Below are positions 55,983-63,437 of a stretch of 64,000 bases of DNA, piece by piece; position 1 is the first letter of the stretch, and every line of letters begins with the position of its first letter. Under the pieces are notes generated by a model. It was not told the DNA's origin. It was given only the letters and a program-made list of their open reading frames with translations, and ran no database searches. Both the position numbers and the translations under genes were made by a program. This DNA comes from JBFLVT01 sp036804525 (GTDB lineage Bacteria; Bacillota; Desulfotomaculia; Desulfotomaculales; JASEER01). Location: contig DAIRSE010000004.1 of assembly GCA_036804525.1 (NCBI GenBank), positions 62,001 to 126,000 of the forward strand, written 5' to 3'.

Positions 55983-58616
55983 TTACTTGGCAAGATGTTT
56001 CTTAACGATAACCTTAGCCTTGTCCAGCGCTTCTTGCAGCCTGGCGGGGTTCTTGCCGCCGGCCTGAGCCATTTCGGGTTTGCCGCCGCCGCCGCCTCCC
56101 ACGATGCCAGCGATCTCTTTGATGATTTGGCCGGCGTGCAGCCCGCGGGAGGTGTATTCCTTAGCGATAGCAGTAATCAGGCTAACCTTATCGGCGCCGG
56201 CAGTGCCGAGAATAATGACCGCGGGGCCCAAGCGGTCGCGCAACAGGTCGACCAGTCCCCTCAGTTCGGGCATCTCCCTGGCCTTGACCTGGGCAACAAG
56301 CACCTTGGCGCCGGCGATGTCTTCGGCTTGGTTGATGATATCCAGAACTTCGTAAGCCTGAAGCCGGTCGCGCAGCTGTTCATTCTCTTTTTCAAGCTTC
56401 CTGACGTTCTGCAGCACGGTTTCCAGCCTATCGACGACCTCGCGGACCGGCGCTTTAATAAGACCTGCTATCTGGTTCAGCTGCTCGTCATGGGCAATCA
56501 GGTAGTCGAGTGCAGCCTGCCCGGTCAGAGCCTCGATACGGCGCAAGCCGGCGCCGACACTGCCCTCGGTGACAATTTTGAAAGGCCCTATTTCCGAGCT
56601 GTTCCGCACGTGCGTCCCGCCGCACAGTTCCAGGCTATAGTCCCCGACCTGGACGACGCGCACAAGGTCCCCGTACTTCTCACCGAATAAGGCCATCGCT
56701 CCCATGGCCTGGGCCTCATCGAAGGACACTATATCGGTCTTAACCGGCAGATTATGAAGCACGGCACTGTTGACGCGCTTTTCGATCTCCTTCAGTTCCT
56801 TGAGAGTCAAGGCCTGGTAATGCGTAAAGTCGAAGCGCAAGCGCTCGGGGGCCACCAGGGAACCGGCCTGGTTGGCGTGTTCCCCGATAACGTCCTTCAG
56901 AACGCGATGCAGCAGGTGGGTTGCGGTATGGTTCCGGCAGGTGTCCATCCGTCGCACTTGGTCGATGTTTACATTCACCGCCGCCCCGGTCAGAAGGGTT
57001 CCCTCCTTGACCACAACATTATGCACAAAGAGGTCCTCCACCGGCTTCACGCAGCCCTTGATCTCGGCTTTCAGGCCATCGCTGGTGACCCAGCCGACAT
57101 CGCTCACCTGGCCCCCGGATTCGGCATAGCACGGGGTAGTGTCAAGAACGACTTCAACCTCTTCGCCCTCTCGTGCTCGGTCAACCGGCTCGCCGTTGCC
57201 CAGTATCGCGATCACCCTGGCGCGCGCGCTCAGTCGGTCATAGCCCACGAACTCCGTTGGGCCGTGCTTGTCCCGCAATTTCCGGTAGATGACGTCCCTC
57301 TCGCTGAGGTATTCCGTCTCCTGCCTGGCGCTGCGGGCCCTTTCGCGCTGTTCTTCAAGCGCTTCCTTGAAACCTGCTTCATCAACTTCAAGCCCGCTTT
57401 CGCCGCAGATCTCAACCGTCAGTTCAAGGGGAAACCCGTAGGTGTCGTACAGCTTAAAGGCAACGGCGCCGTCGAGTTTCCGCTCGCCGGAGGCGATGGC
57501 CTGCGCGATATGCCTGTTCAGGATGTCCACGCCCTGCGCGAGCGTCTGGCGGAACCGCTCCTCCTCGCGCCTTATCACGCGCTGCACGTGTTCCGCCTGG
57601 GCAGTGAGGTAGGGATACGCCTGCTCCATTTGCCGTATAACGGCGCCGGCCACGGAGTCAAGAAACGGCGTCTCGCGGCCCAAAAGAAGCCCAAAGCGGG
57701 CTGCGCGGCGCAAGAGCCTTCTTATAACGTAGCCGCGCCCCTCGTTGGAAGGGAGAACGCCATCGGCGACCGCGAAGGTAATAGCCCGCGTATGGTCGGC
57801 GATAACCTTGAGCGCCACGTCGCTGGCCTCACTTTCGCCGTACCGGACCCCCAACAGCTTCGCTGCATGGTCGATGATCTCCCTGAAGATGTCGGTGTCA
57901 AAATTGGTCCGCACATTTTGCAGCACGGCAGCGACACGCTCCAAACCCATCCCAGTGTCGATGCCTTTGCTGGGCAGCGGTTCGTAATTCCCGGCCTCGT
58001 CCCGGAAAAACTGTATGAACACCAGATTCCAGATCTCAAGGTACCGGTCGCAATCGCAGCCCGGCCGGCACTCAGGGTTGCCGCAACCCCGTTCCGGGCC
58101 CAGGTCGTAGTAAATCTCGGAGCAGGGCCCGCACGGTCCCACCCCGATCTCCCAGAAGTTCGTATCCTTGCCAAGCCGCACAATACGGTCGGCCTTTACG
58201 CCGACCTTTAACCAGTGCTCAAAGGCCTCGTCGTCGTCCAGGTAAATGGAGATCCAAAGCCTGTCGGCGTCCAGGCCCAGCTCGCGCGTCACAAATTCCC
58301 AGGCCCAGGGAATGGCCTTCTCCTTGAAATAGTCACCGAAAGAGAAGTTGCCGAGCATTTCAAAAAAGGTGTGGTGCCTGGCGGTCCGCCCCACGTTCTC
58401 GATGTCGGGCGTGCGCAGGCACTTCTGGCACGTGGTGGCCCGTTTAAACTCGGGCTTGGCTGCGCCCGTGTAGTAAGGCTTGAACTGAACCATCCCCGCG
58501 GCGGTCCACAGGAGCGTAGGGTCATTCGCCGGAACCAGGGACGAGCTCGGTACCACCCGGTGATCACGTGCAGCAAAGTAATCCAGGAAACGTTGCCGGA
58601 TCTCCCTACCCCGCAT
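55983..58616 (-). CDS. alaS: Alanine-tRNA ligase
   Basis: Charges tRNA-Ala. The 877-aa protein has the class II catalytic domain (FLDYFAARDHRVVPSSSLVP, ARHHTFFEMLGNFSFGDYFKEKAI motif 2 region, GIDTGMGLERVAAVLQ motif 3), a CxxxC-rich loop (RGCGNPECRPGCDCDRYLE), the editing domain (HTATHLLHRVLKD about residue 560, CGGTHVRNSSEIG about 660) and the C-Ala domain with a poly-Gly loop (GIVGGGGGGKPEMAQAGG). ATG at 58616 has GGGGG 9 nt upstream. Behind a short leader with a hairpin and a strong promoter; no T-box is visible. Confidence 0.96.
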   Translation of the reverse strand: MRGREIRQRFLDYFAARDHRVVPSSSLVPANDPTLLWTAAGMVQFKPYYTGAAKPEFKRATTCQKCLRTPDIENVGRTARHHTFFEMLGNFSFGDYFKEKAIPWAWEFVTRELGLDADRLWISIYLDDDEAFEHWLKVGVKADRIVRLGKDTNFWEIGVGPCGPCSEIYYDLGPERGCGNPECRPGCDCDRYLEIWNLVFIQFFRDEAGNYEPLPSKGIDTGMGLERVAAVLQNVRTNFDTDIFREIIDHAAKLLGVRYGESEASDVALKVIADHTRAITFAVADGVLPSNEGRGYVIRRLLRRAARFGLLLGRETPFLDSVAGAVIRQMEQAYPYLTAQAEHVQRVIRREEERFRQTLAQGVDILNRHIAQAIASGERKLDGAVAFKLYDTYGFPLELTVEICGESGLEVDEAGFKEALEEQRERARSARQETEYLSERDVIYRKLRDKHGPTEFVGYDRLSARARVIAILGNGEPVDRAREGEEVEVVLDTTPCYAESGGQVSDVGWVTSDGLKAEIKGCVKPVEDLFVHNVVVKEGTLLTGAAVNVNIDQVRRMDTCRNHTATHLLHRVLKDVIGEHANQAGSLVAPERLRFDFTHYQALTLKELKEIEKRVNSAVLHNLPVKTDIVSFDEAQAMGAMALFGEKYGDLVRVVQVGDYSLELCGGTHVRNSSEIGPFKIVTEGSVGAGLRRIEALTGQAALDYLIAHDEQLNQIAGLIKAPVREVVDRLETVLQNVRKLEKENEQLRDRLQAYEVLDIINQAEDIAGAKVLVAQVKAREMPELRGLVDLLRDRLGPAVIILGTAGADKVSLITAIAKEYTSRGLHAGQIIKEIAGIVGGGGGGKPEMAQAGGKNPARLQEALDKAKVIVKKHLAK

Positions 58617-58649
58617 GCTCAAAAACCCCCAAAAAGAGAGAGTAGCCTT

Positions 58650-58675
58650 AAAAAAAGGGGTTCATCGAACCCCTT
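58650..58675 (-). terminator. Terminator-like hairpin at the 5' end of the alaS transcript
   Basis: AAGGGGTTC / GAACCCCTT (58655-58663, 58667-58675), 9-bp stem with a 3-nt loop, followed by seven T on the minus strand. It starts only about 5 nt after the predicted transcript start of the alaS promoter, so it may act as an attenuator or 5' protection hairpin rather than a normal terminator. Confidence 0.75.
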
Positions 58676-58687
58676 TAATTCGCCATA

Positions 58688-58716
58688 ATTATACAGAGAT
58701 TTATGAAAAGGGTCAA
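58688..58716 (-). promoter_or_regulatory. Sigma-A promoter of alaS
   Basis: Minus strand TTGACC (58711-58716), 17-bp spacer, TATAAT (58688-58693). Near-consensus, predicted start about 58681. Confidence 0.82.
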
Positions 58717-58738
58717 GGAAGCGATTGGCACTAGGAGA

Positions 58739-58936
58739 GTGCTGCAAAAAGCCAATACGCTGATTTTGGCATAGGCATCTTTAGGGTACGGCTATGCTTT
58801 GGAAGTTACCCTGAGACCGCTCAAAAGCAAGCATGGCGCGGAAGGCGAAGCCGGCCGGCGCGGAGCGTACTGGGTCGTACGTGAGCATCAGGCGGCGAGC
58901 CTGACAAAGCCAGGCGCAGTTTTTCAGCGGTCTCCT
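58739..58936. repeat. 195-bp dispersed repeat, copy B
   Basis: Second copy of the element at 53612-53810, same orientation, with 14-nt inverted ends (GAGACCGCTCAAAA at 58813-58826; TTTTCAGCGGTCTC at 58921-58934). It lies between the divergent alaS promoter and the SAM-riboswitch operon. The rest of the 650-nt gap (58617-59266) is accounted for by the alaS leader, two promoters and the riboswitch. Confidence 0.85.
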
Positions 58937-58994
58937 AAGCCGTCCATGAACGTGCCGGGTTATTAAAACGTTAATCAGTTTTGTCATAAAAACC

Positions 58995-59023
58995 TTGACA
59001 GTCCATACCGCCCCTGCTAAACT
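58995..59023 (+). promoter_or_regulatory. Sigma-A promoter of the SAM-riboswitch operon
   Basis: TTGACA (58995-59000), 17-bp spacer, TAAACT (59018-59023) with extended TGC. About 45 nt of leader with a GAGATCTC-GAC-GAGGTCTC hairpin precede the aptamer. Confidence 0.8.
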
Positions 59024-59073
59024 CTCTTCAATGAGATCTCGACGAGGTCTCGACAACTCCATAACCTTGTGGG

Positions 59074-59240
59074 TCTCTTATCAAGAGAGGTGGAGGGACT
59101 GGCCCGATGAAGCCCGGCAACCGGTTGCGCGGCGCCCGCCGTTCGACTAAGGTGCCAATTCCTGCAGGAGTTATCTTCTGGCAGATAAGAGGAATCCGTA
59201 CTGGAATTCCGGCCTCTATCTGTAGAGGCCTTTCTTTTTC
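59074..59240 (+). ncRNA. SAM-I riboswitch with terminator
   Basis: S-box aptamer: P1 CTCTTATC (59075-59082) / GATAAGAG (59184-59191), the GAGGTGGAGGGACTGGCCC core with GATGAAGCCCGGCAACC, and AAGGTGCCAATTCC. A terminator follows: GGCCTCTA / TAGAGGCC (59211-59230) then TTTCTTTTTC. GATAAGAGG of P1 can pair with CCTCTATC of the terminator as the antiterminator. SAM binding should therefore switch the following operon off. Confidence 0.95.
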
Positions 59241-59266
59241 TTACGTTTCGGGAGGTGTTGAATCAC

Positions 59267-60478
59267 ATGGCGGTTGAAAGGTCCTACGCGGAAATCAACG
59301 CTAAAATCAAGGCGGGCAAGGTTGTCGTTATTACCGCCGAGGAGGCGGTAGACCTCGTTCGCAAGAAGGGGGTAGCCCGGGCTGCTCAGGAGGTCGACGT
59401 GGTCACAACGGGGACCTTCAGTCCTATGTGTTCCTCCGGTGTTTACTTCAACTTCGGTCATTCCAAGCCTCGTATCAGGGCCGACAAGATCTGGCTCAAC
59501 GGCGTCCCCTGCTACGGGGCGTTAGCGGCAGTCGACGGCTTTTTGGGGGCCACCGCCCTGCCCGAGAACGACCCGGCCAACAGCAATCACCCCGGGGAGT
59601 TCCGCTACGGAGGCGGACACGTTATTCACGAGTTAGTTGGACGGCAAAAGATCAAGCTGCGCGCCACGGGCTACGGCACCGATTGTTACCCCGCGCGCGA
59701 GGTGGAGACCTGGATCACCATCGACGACCTTAACGAGGTGGTCCTCTTCAATCCGAGGAACGCCTACCAGAACTACAATGTCGCCGTCAATCTGGGCGAC
59801 CGGACAATTTATACCTATATGGGCATCCTCAAGCCGAACCTAGGCAACGCCCATTACTCTACGAGCGGCCAGTTAAGCCCGCTGCTTAAAGACCCCTGGT
59901 TCCGGACCATTGGAATCGGCACCCGCATCTTTCTCGGCGGTGGTGTGGGCTACGTAGCCTGGAACGGGACACAGCACTTCCCCTCGGTCCTGCCCGGCCC
60001 CGTTGAAGGTTCCATTTTTGCGGCGGGCGGAACCCTTACCGTGATCGGCGACTTGAAACAAATGCGACCGGAATGGCTGGTCGGGGCCAGTTTCCTTGGT
60101 TACGGAGCCACCCTTTTTGTCGGCCTGGGCATCCCCATCCCCATTCTTAACGAGGAAATCATGTATTACGCATCTCTGCCCGACGACAAGCTCTACGCGC
60201 CGGTAGTCGACTATTTTACGGCCTATCCGCAGCGAGAGCCCGGAAACCTGGGGCTGGTAAGCTACGCTGAACTTAAGTCGGGGAAAATCACCGTTAACGG
60301 CAAGGAAGTCCCTACCGCCCCCTTATCGAGCTACTCCAAGGCCGTCGTGATCGCCGAGACACTTAAGCAGTGGATTGCCGAAGGGAAGTTCCTGCTGGCC
60401 GAACCGGTACAGCTTCTCCCATCCCCCGCAGCGGGAATAACGGGTAAACCGCTCGTAATTCGTGGAGCGAAGGAGTGA
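59267..60478 (+). CDS. COG1900/DUF39 homocysteine biosynthesis protein
   Basis: A 403-aa protein of the HcyBio family (PF01837), shown in methanogens to take part in making homocysteine from aspartate semialdehyde and reduced sulfur. Three Cys stand in conserved-looking settings: Cys55 (FSPMCSSGVYF), Cys82 (GVPCYGALAAVDG) and Cys140 (YGTDCYP). No CBS domains follow, unlike some archaeal versions. ATG at 59267 has GGAGG 11 nt upstream; the GTG/TTG codons at 59255-59258 overlap the ribosome site. First gene behind the SAM-I riboswitch, which independently ties it to methionine supply. Confidence 0.92.
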   Translation: MAVERSYAEINAKIKAGKVVVITAEEAVDLVRKKGVARAAQEVDVVTTGTFSPMCSSGVYFNFGHSKPRIRADKIWLNGVPCYGALAAVDGFLGATALPENDPANSNHPGEFRYGGGHVIHELVGRQKIKLRATGYGTDCYPAREVETWITIDDLNEVVLFNPRNAYQNYNVAVNLGDRTIYTYMGILKPNLGNAHYSTSGQLSPLLKDPWFRTIGIGTRIFLGGGVGYVAWNGTQHFPSVLPGPVEGSIFAAGGTLTVIGDLKQMRPEWLVGASFLGYGATLFVGLGIPIPILNEEIMYYASLPDDKLYAPVVDYFTAYPQREPGNLGLVSYAELKSGKITVNGKEVPTAPLSSYSKAVVIAETLKQWIAEGKFLLAEPVQLLPSPAAGITGKPLVIRGAKE

Positions 60479-60485
60479 TTGCGGG

Positions 60486-60887
60486 ATGCCTACCAAGAGG
60501 ATCGTGCTTCGTTTTCCGGCCTCGGTAGCGGACCGGCCGATAATCTACTATCTGGTCAAAGATTACGGCTTGATCATTAACATTCTTAAAGCGAACATCA
60601 ACCCTCACAAAGAGGGAACAATGATTATGGAGCTTTCGGGTGACAAGTGGGAACAAGGCTTGGAATACCTGAGGAGTTGCGGCATTGAAGTCCAGCCCCT
60701 AAGCGAGGAGATCACGCGCAACGAGAAGCGCTGCACCTCCTGCGGCTCTTGCACGGCGATCTGCCCGAGCGGGGCCCTGTTCATCGAGCGCCCCTCCATG
60801 CAGGTGGCTTTCGACGGCGAGAAGTGCATTGTATGCCAGCTCTGCGTTAAGGCGTGCCCTGTGCGCGCTATGGAGGTCAAGTTCTGA
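60486..60887 (+). CDS. NIL domain-ferredoxin protein
   Basis: A 133-residue protein with an N-terminal NIL domain (about 1-75; RIVLRFPASVADRPIIYYLVKDYGL), a domain otherwise found on methionine ABC transporters, and a ferredoxin domain with two [4Fe-4S] motifs: Cys83/86/89/93 and Cys114/117/120/124. It matches the partner of COG1900 in methanogens and is thought to supply electrons or sulfur for homocysteine formation. ATG at 60486, 7 nt after the upstream stop; GGAG 10 nt away. Confidence 0.92.
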   Translation: MPTKRIVLRFPASVADRPIIYYLVKDYGLIINILKANINPHKEGTMIMELSGDKWEQGLEYLRSCGIEVQPLSEEITRNEKRCTSCGSCTAICPSGALFIERPSMQVAFDGEKCIVCQLCVKACPVRAMEVKF

Positions 60888-60888
60888 T

Positions 60889-61629
60889 TTGTCCTGGACA
60901 CGACGTTTCTATCGTGAACAGTTCGCGGAAAAGGACCTGACGTATTTCCAGGTCGTGGTCAAGGAAACCGACCTTTACATCGGCATCCTTCCCCAACGCT
61001 TCAGCGAAGCGTTGGCGTTGGAAGTCAAGCAGCTGGTTGCGGGCGTCAGGTCGGCCCTCGAGGAATACATCGCCCGCAACCCGGTTTTCCTCAACTCCCT
61101 GGAACCGATCCCGGTCGACAAGGACATGCCGTTAATAGCCAGGGAGATGGCCGCGGCCGCCGGCCTCGCGGACGTGGGCCCGATGGCGGCGGTGGCTGGC
61201 GCCTTCAGCGATCTTGTCGGGCGGAAGCTGATTAAGTACTCAAAGGATGTCGTCGTCGAAAACGGCGGCGACATCTACCTTAAGCGCAGCAAGCGGACCT
61301 CCGTGGGCATCTTCGCCGGAAACTCCCCATTCAGCAACCGCATCGCCCTCGACTTGACCCCTGATCTTAGCCCCCTGGGCATTTGCACCTCATCCGGCAC
61401 CGTCGGCCCGTCCTTAAGCTTAGGGCGCGCCGACGCCGCCGTCATCCTCGCCGAGACGGCCACCCTGGCAGACGCCGTGGCCACGGCCACTGCCAACAGG
61501 GTGCAGGACCCCGCGGATGTCGAGCAGGCGGCCCGGTTCGCCGGCACCGTCCCCGGCGTCCTGGGAGCTGTTGTCATTTGCGGCGACCGCCTGGCGGCCT
61601 GGGGCAAAGTCAAACTTCGCCCTCTGTAG
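60889..61629 (+). CDS. UPF0280/COG2122 family protein
   Basis: A 246-aa ApbE-like-fold protein: TYFQVVVKETDLYIG, AGLADVGPMAAVAGAFSDLVG, VVVENGGDIYLKRSK, LGICTSSGTVGPSLSLGRADAAVILAETATLADAVATA. COG2122 members co-occur with COG1900 and NIL-ferredoxin genes in anaerobes and have been linked to the same homocysteine route. TTG at 60889 begins one base after the NIL-ferredoxin stop, with GGAGG 13 nt upstream. Third and last gene of the SAM-controlled operon; no clear terminator follows. Confidence 0.9.
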   Translation: MSWTRRFYREQFAEKDLTYFQVVVKETDLYIGILPQRFSEALALEVKQLVAGVRSALEEYIARNPVFLNSLEPIPVDKDMPLIAREMAAAAGLADVGPMAAVAGAFSDLVGRKLIKYSKDVVVENGGDIYLKRSKRTSVGIFAGNSPFSNRIALDLTPDLSPLGICTSSGTVGPSLSLGRADAAVILAETATLADAVATATANRVQDPADVEQAARFAGTVPGVLGAVVICGDRLAAWGKVKLRPL

Positions 61630-61632
61630 CTC

Positions 61633-61660
61633 GACAAATATGACAAATATACGACAAATA
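61633..61660 (+). repeat. Three direct GACAAATA repeats
   Basis: GACAAATA occurs at 61633, 61642 and 61653 right after the UPF0280 stop. Spacing (9 and 11) is not helical. Role unknown; may be chance in an AT-rich spacer. Confidence 0.4.
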
Positions 61661-61720
61661 AAAGAAGGAGCGCCAATACGGAACTCCCCCGATACACAGT
61701 TTAAGCCACTTAGAGCCAGG

Positions 61721-61894
61721 TTAGTAAACTTCCACGTTACACGGATCGAAAGGAACCAGCGTCCCGTCCTCGGTCATCTCAAAGACCTGGACCCCCTCCT
61801 TGTTGATCCGGTATTCGAGACAGCAGTCCCAGCAAAAGTACTGATCGGCGCCGACCTTTCCGGTGGCGCGGCCGCCGCAAATAGGGCACTGCAC
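61721..61894 (-). CDS. 57-residue zinc-ribbon protein
   Basis: A short gene read directly from the minus strand: GTG at 61894 has GGAGG 9 nt upstream, and the frame ends with TAA at 61721. It begins MQCPICGGRATGKVGADQYF then CWDCC, giving a CxxC...CxxC zinc ribbon, followed by LEYRINKEGVQVFEMTEDG and FDPCNVEVY. Codon and composition features match neighbours. No family name is known to me; similar tiny zinc ribbons sit in Peptococcaceae genomes. It follows mnmA by 117 nt in the reverse direction of the homocysteine operon. Confidence 0.75.
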   Translation of the reverse strand: MQCPICGGRATGKVGADQYFCWDCCLEYRINKEGVQVFEMTEDGTLVPFDPCNVEVY

Positions 61895-62011
61895 GATAGC
61901 AAGCCTCCCTTTGGAATCTTAAACCTATTATTCCCGGGAAGCTCGCTGATTACCCGGCCAAATTGAGAGGCGGGATGTAGGAAGTCAGAAGTAGGAATAC
62001 GGCGAAGTTTT

Positions 62012-63052
62012 TCAACGGCCTCCCAGGATGGTCCCGCCTCCGAGAACCCTCTCTCCGTCGTAGAAAACGGCTGCCTGCCCGGGCGTCACCGCCCTTTGCG
62101 GCTCGGCGAAAACGACCGTGGCCGTGTTGTCGTCCCCCGGGCGCACTTTGGCGGCAACAGCCGAGGCGTTATAGCGGATTTGCACCTGGGCTGTGAACTC
62201 GGGGCCCGGCGCCGCACCGGCAATATAGCTGACGTCGCCGGCCACCAGCCCCCTCGCTTTCAACTCTTCCTCCCAGCCGACGATCAAGGCGTTCTCCTCC
62301 GGTACAAAGCCTATCACATACGCCGGTTTTCCCAGGGCTATGCCAAGCCCTCTCCGCTGGCCGATAGTATAAAAGGCCAGCCCCTGATGCCTCCCGACGA
62401 CTTTCCCGGATGAGGTCTTGATCGGCCCGGGCACAAAAGCCGCCTCGCCGCATTGCTCCTTAAGGAAAGCCCGGTAGTCGTCGCCGGGGATAAAGCATAT
62501 CTCCTGGCTCTCCGCGCGCAGAAAAGGGAGGCCGGCCCTTTCAGCCAGCCTGCGGACCTTTTCTTTTTTCATCTCGCCCAGAGGAAGGATCAGGCGCGCC
62601 AGCCTCGCCTGCGTTAAATGGTAAAGCACGTAGCTCTGATCCTTCGACGGGTCGGCGCCTCGCCACAATTCGTATTGACCGTTCTCGTTCCGATAAACCC
62701 TGGCATAGTGCCCTGTAGCGAAGAAGTCGGCAAATCCCAGACAAAAATCCATCAGCGCGCCGTACTTTACTTCCCGGTTGCAAACCACGCAGGGATTCGG
62801 CGTCAATCCGGCACAATATCCGTCGATGAAGTACTGCACTACCTTCTCTTCAAAGAGAGGAGCGACATCCTCGGCCACAACGTGCTTTATGCCGAGATGC
62901 GCAGCAACCCGCCTGGCCCCTTCCACAGCCGCAGGGCTGGTAGGCATGGTTACGCCTACCACCGAGAACCCTCTTTCAAGCAACAGCAGGGCCGTGGCAG
63001 AACTGTCCACGCCCCCGCTCATCGCCACCGCAACTCTTCTTCTAACGCCCAT
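62012..63052 (-). CDS. mnmA: tRNA-specific 2-thiouridylase MnmA
   Basis: Thiolates U34 of Lys, Glu and Gln tRNAs using sulfur relayed from IscS. The 346-aa protein has the PP-loop VAVAMSGGVDSSATALLLLE (start of the protein), catalytic Cys in TPNPCVVCNREVKYGALMD and the second Cys in AESQEICFIPGDDYRAFL. The segment after the PP-loop (VTMPTSPAAVEGARRVAAHLG) is shorter than in many family members. ATG at 63052 overlaps the iscU stop by 11 nt. The iscS-iscU-mnmA order links sulfur supply and tRNA modification. Confidence 0.94.
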   Translation of the reverse strand: MGVRRRVAVAMSGGVDSSATALLLLERGFSVVGVTMPTSPAAVEGARRVAAHLGIKHVVAEDVAPLFEEKVVQYFIDGYCAGLTPNPCVVCNREVKYGALMDFCLGFADFFATGHYARVYRNENGQYELWRGADPSKDQSYVLYHLTQARLARLILPLGEMKKEKVRRLAERAGLPFLRAESQEICFIPGDDYRAFLKEQCGEAAFVPGPIKTSSGKVVGRHQGLAFYTIGQRRGLGIALGKPAYVIGFVPEENALIVGWEEELKARGLVAGDVSYIAGAAPGPEFTAQVQIRYNASAVAAKVRPGDDNTATVVFAEPQRAVTPGQAAVFYDGERVLGGGTILGGR

Positions 63053-63425
63053 GCTTCTCCCGGTAGTCTTTGATGGCCGCCCGGAGAGCGCTGGCCGCAA
63101 GATTCGAACAGTGCACCTTCTTGGGCGGGAGGCCGTCAAGAGCTTCGACGACCTTATCCTCCGTTATTTCCAGCGCCTCGTCGATAGTCTTGCCTTTGAC
63201 CATCTCGGTCAGGATGCTCGAAGTCGCTATCGCCGCCGCGCAGCCGAAAGTCTGGAACTTGACGTCGGCGATCCGGTTATCCTCCACCTTTAGGTAGATC
63301 TTCGTGGCGTCGCCGCACGATTCGTTTATGACCTCGCCAATCCCGTCGGCGTCCGGAATTTCCCCGGCGTTGCGCGGGTGCTGGAAGTGTTCTATAACTT
63401 TGGCGCTGTAGATCACATCCTTCAC
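63042..63425 (-). CDS. iscU: Fe-S cluster scaffold, IscU/NifU-N type
   Basis: Scaffold on which IscS/NifS builds Fe-S clusters. The 127-aa protein has the three ligand Cys: NESCGDAT (37), FQTFGCAAAIATSS (62) and KKVHCSNLAASALRAAIKDY (106). It lacks the NifU C-terminal domain. GTG at 63425 is one base from GGAGA; GTG at 63416 (MIYSAKVIEHF, closer to the family start, 10 nt from GGAG) is the better candidate. Lies 12 nt after iscS. Confidence 0.94.
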   Translation of the reverse strand: MKDVIYSAKVIEHFQHPRNAGEIPDADGIGEVINESCGDATKIYLKVEDNRIADVKFQTFGCAAAIATSSILTEMVKGKTIDEALEITEDKVVEALDGLPPKKVHCSNLAASALRAAIKDYREKHGR

Positions 63426-63437
63426 TCTCCTTTTACA

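Noticed and set aside
56754..58211. 485-codon plus-strand frame within alaS
   Set aside because: Antisense shadow of alaS with no recognisable domains; such frames are frequent at this GC content.
58617..58690. T-box leader for alaS
   Set aside because: The conserved AGGGTGGNACCGCG segment and specifier loop are missing, and the leader is too short (about 65 nt).
58781..59062. 93-codon minus-strand frame between alaS and the SAM riboswitch
   Set aside because: It crosses the repeat element and the promoter of the opposite operon, with no ribosome site.
59216..59461. 81-codon minus-strand frame at the start of the COG1900 gene
   Set aside because: It overlaps the riboswitch terminator and the COG1900 coding region in antisense and has no features of a gene.
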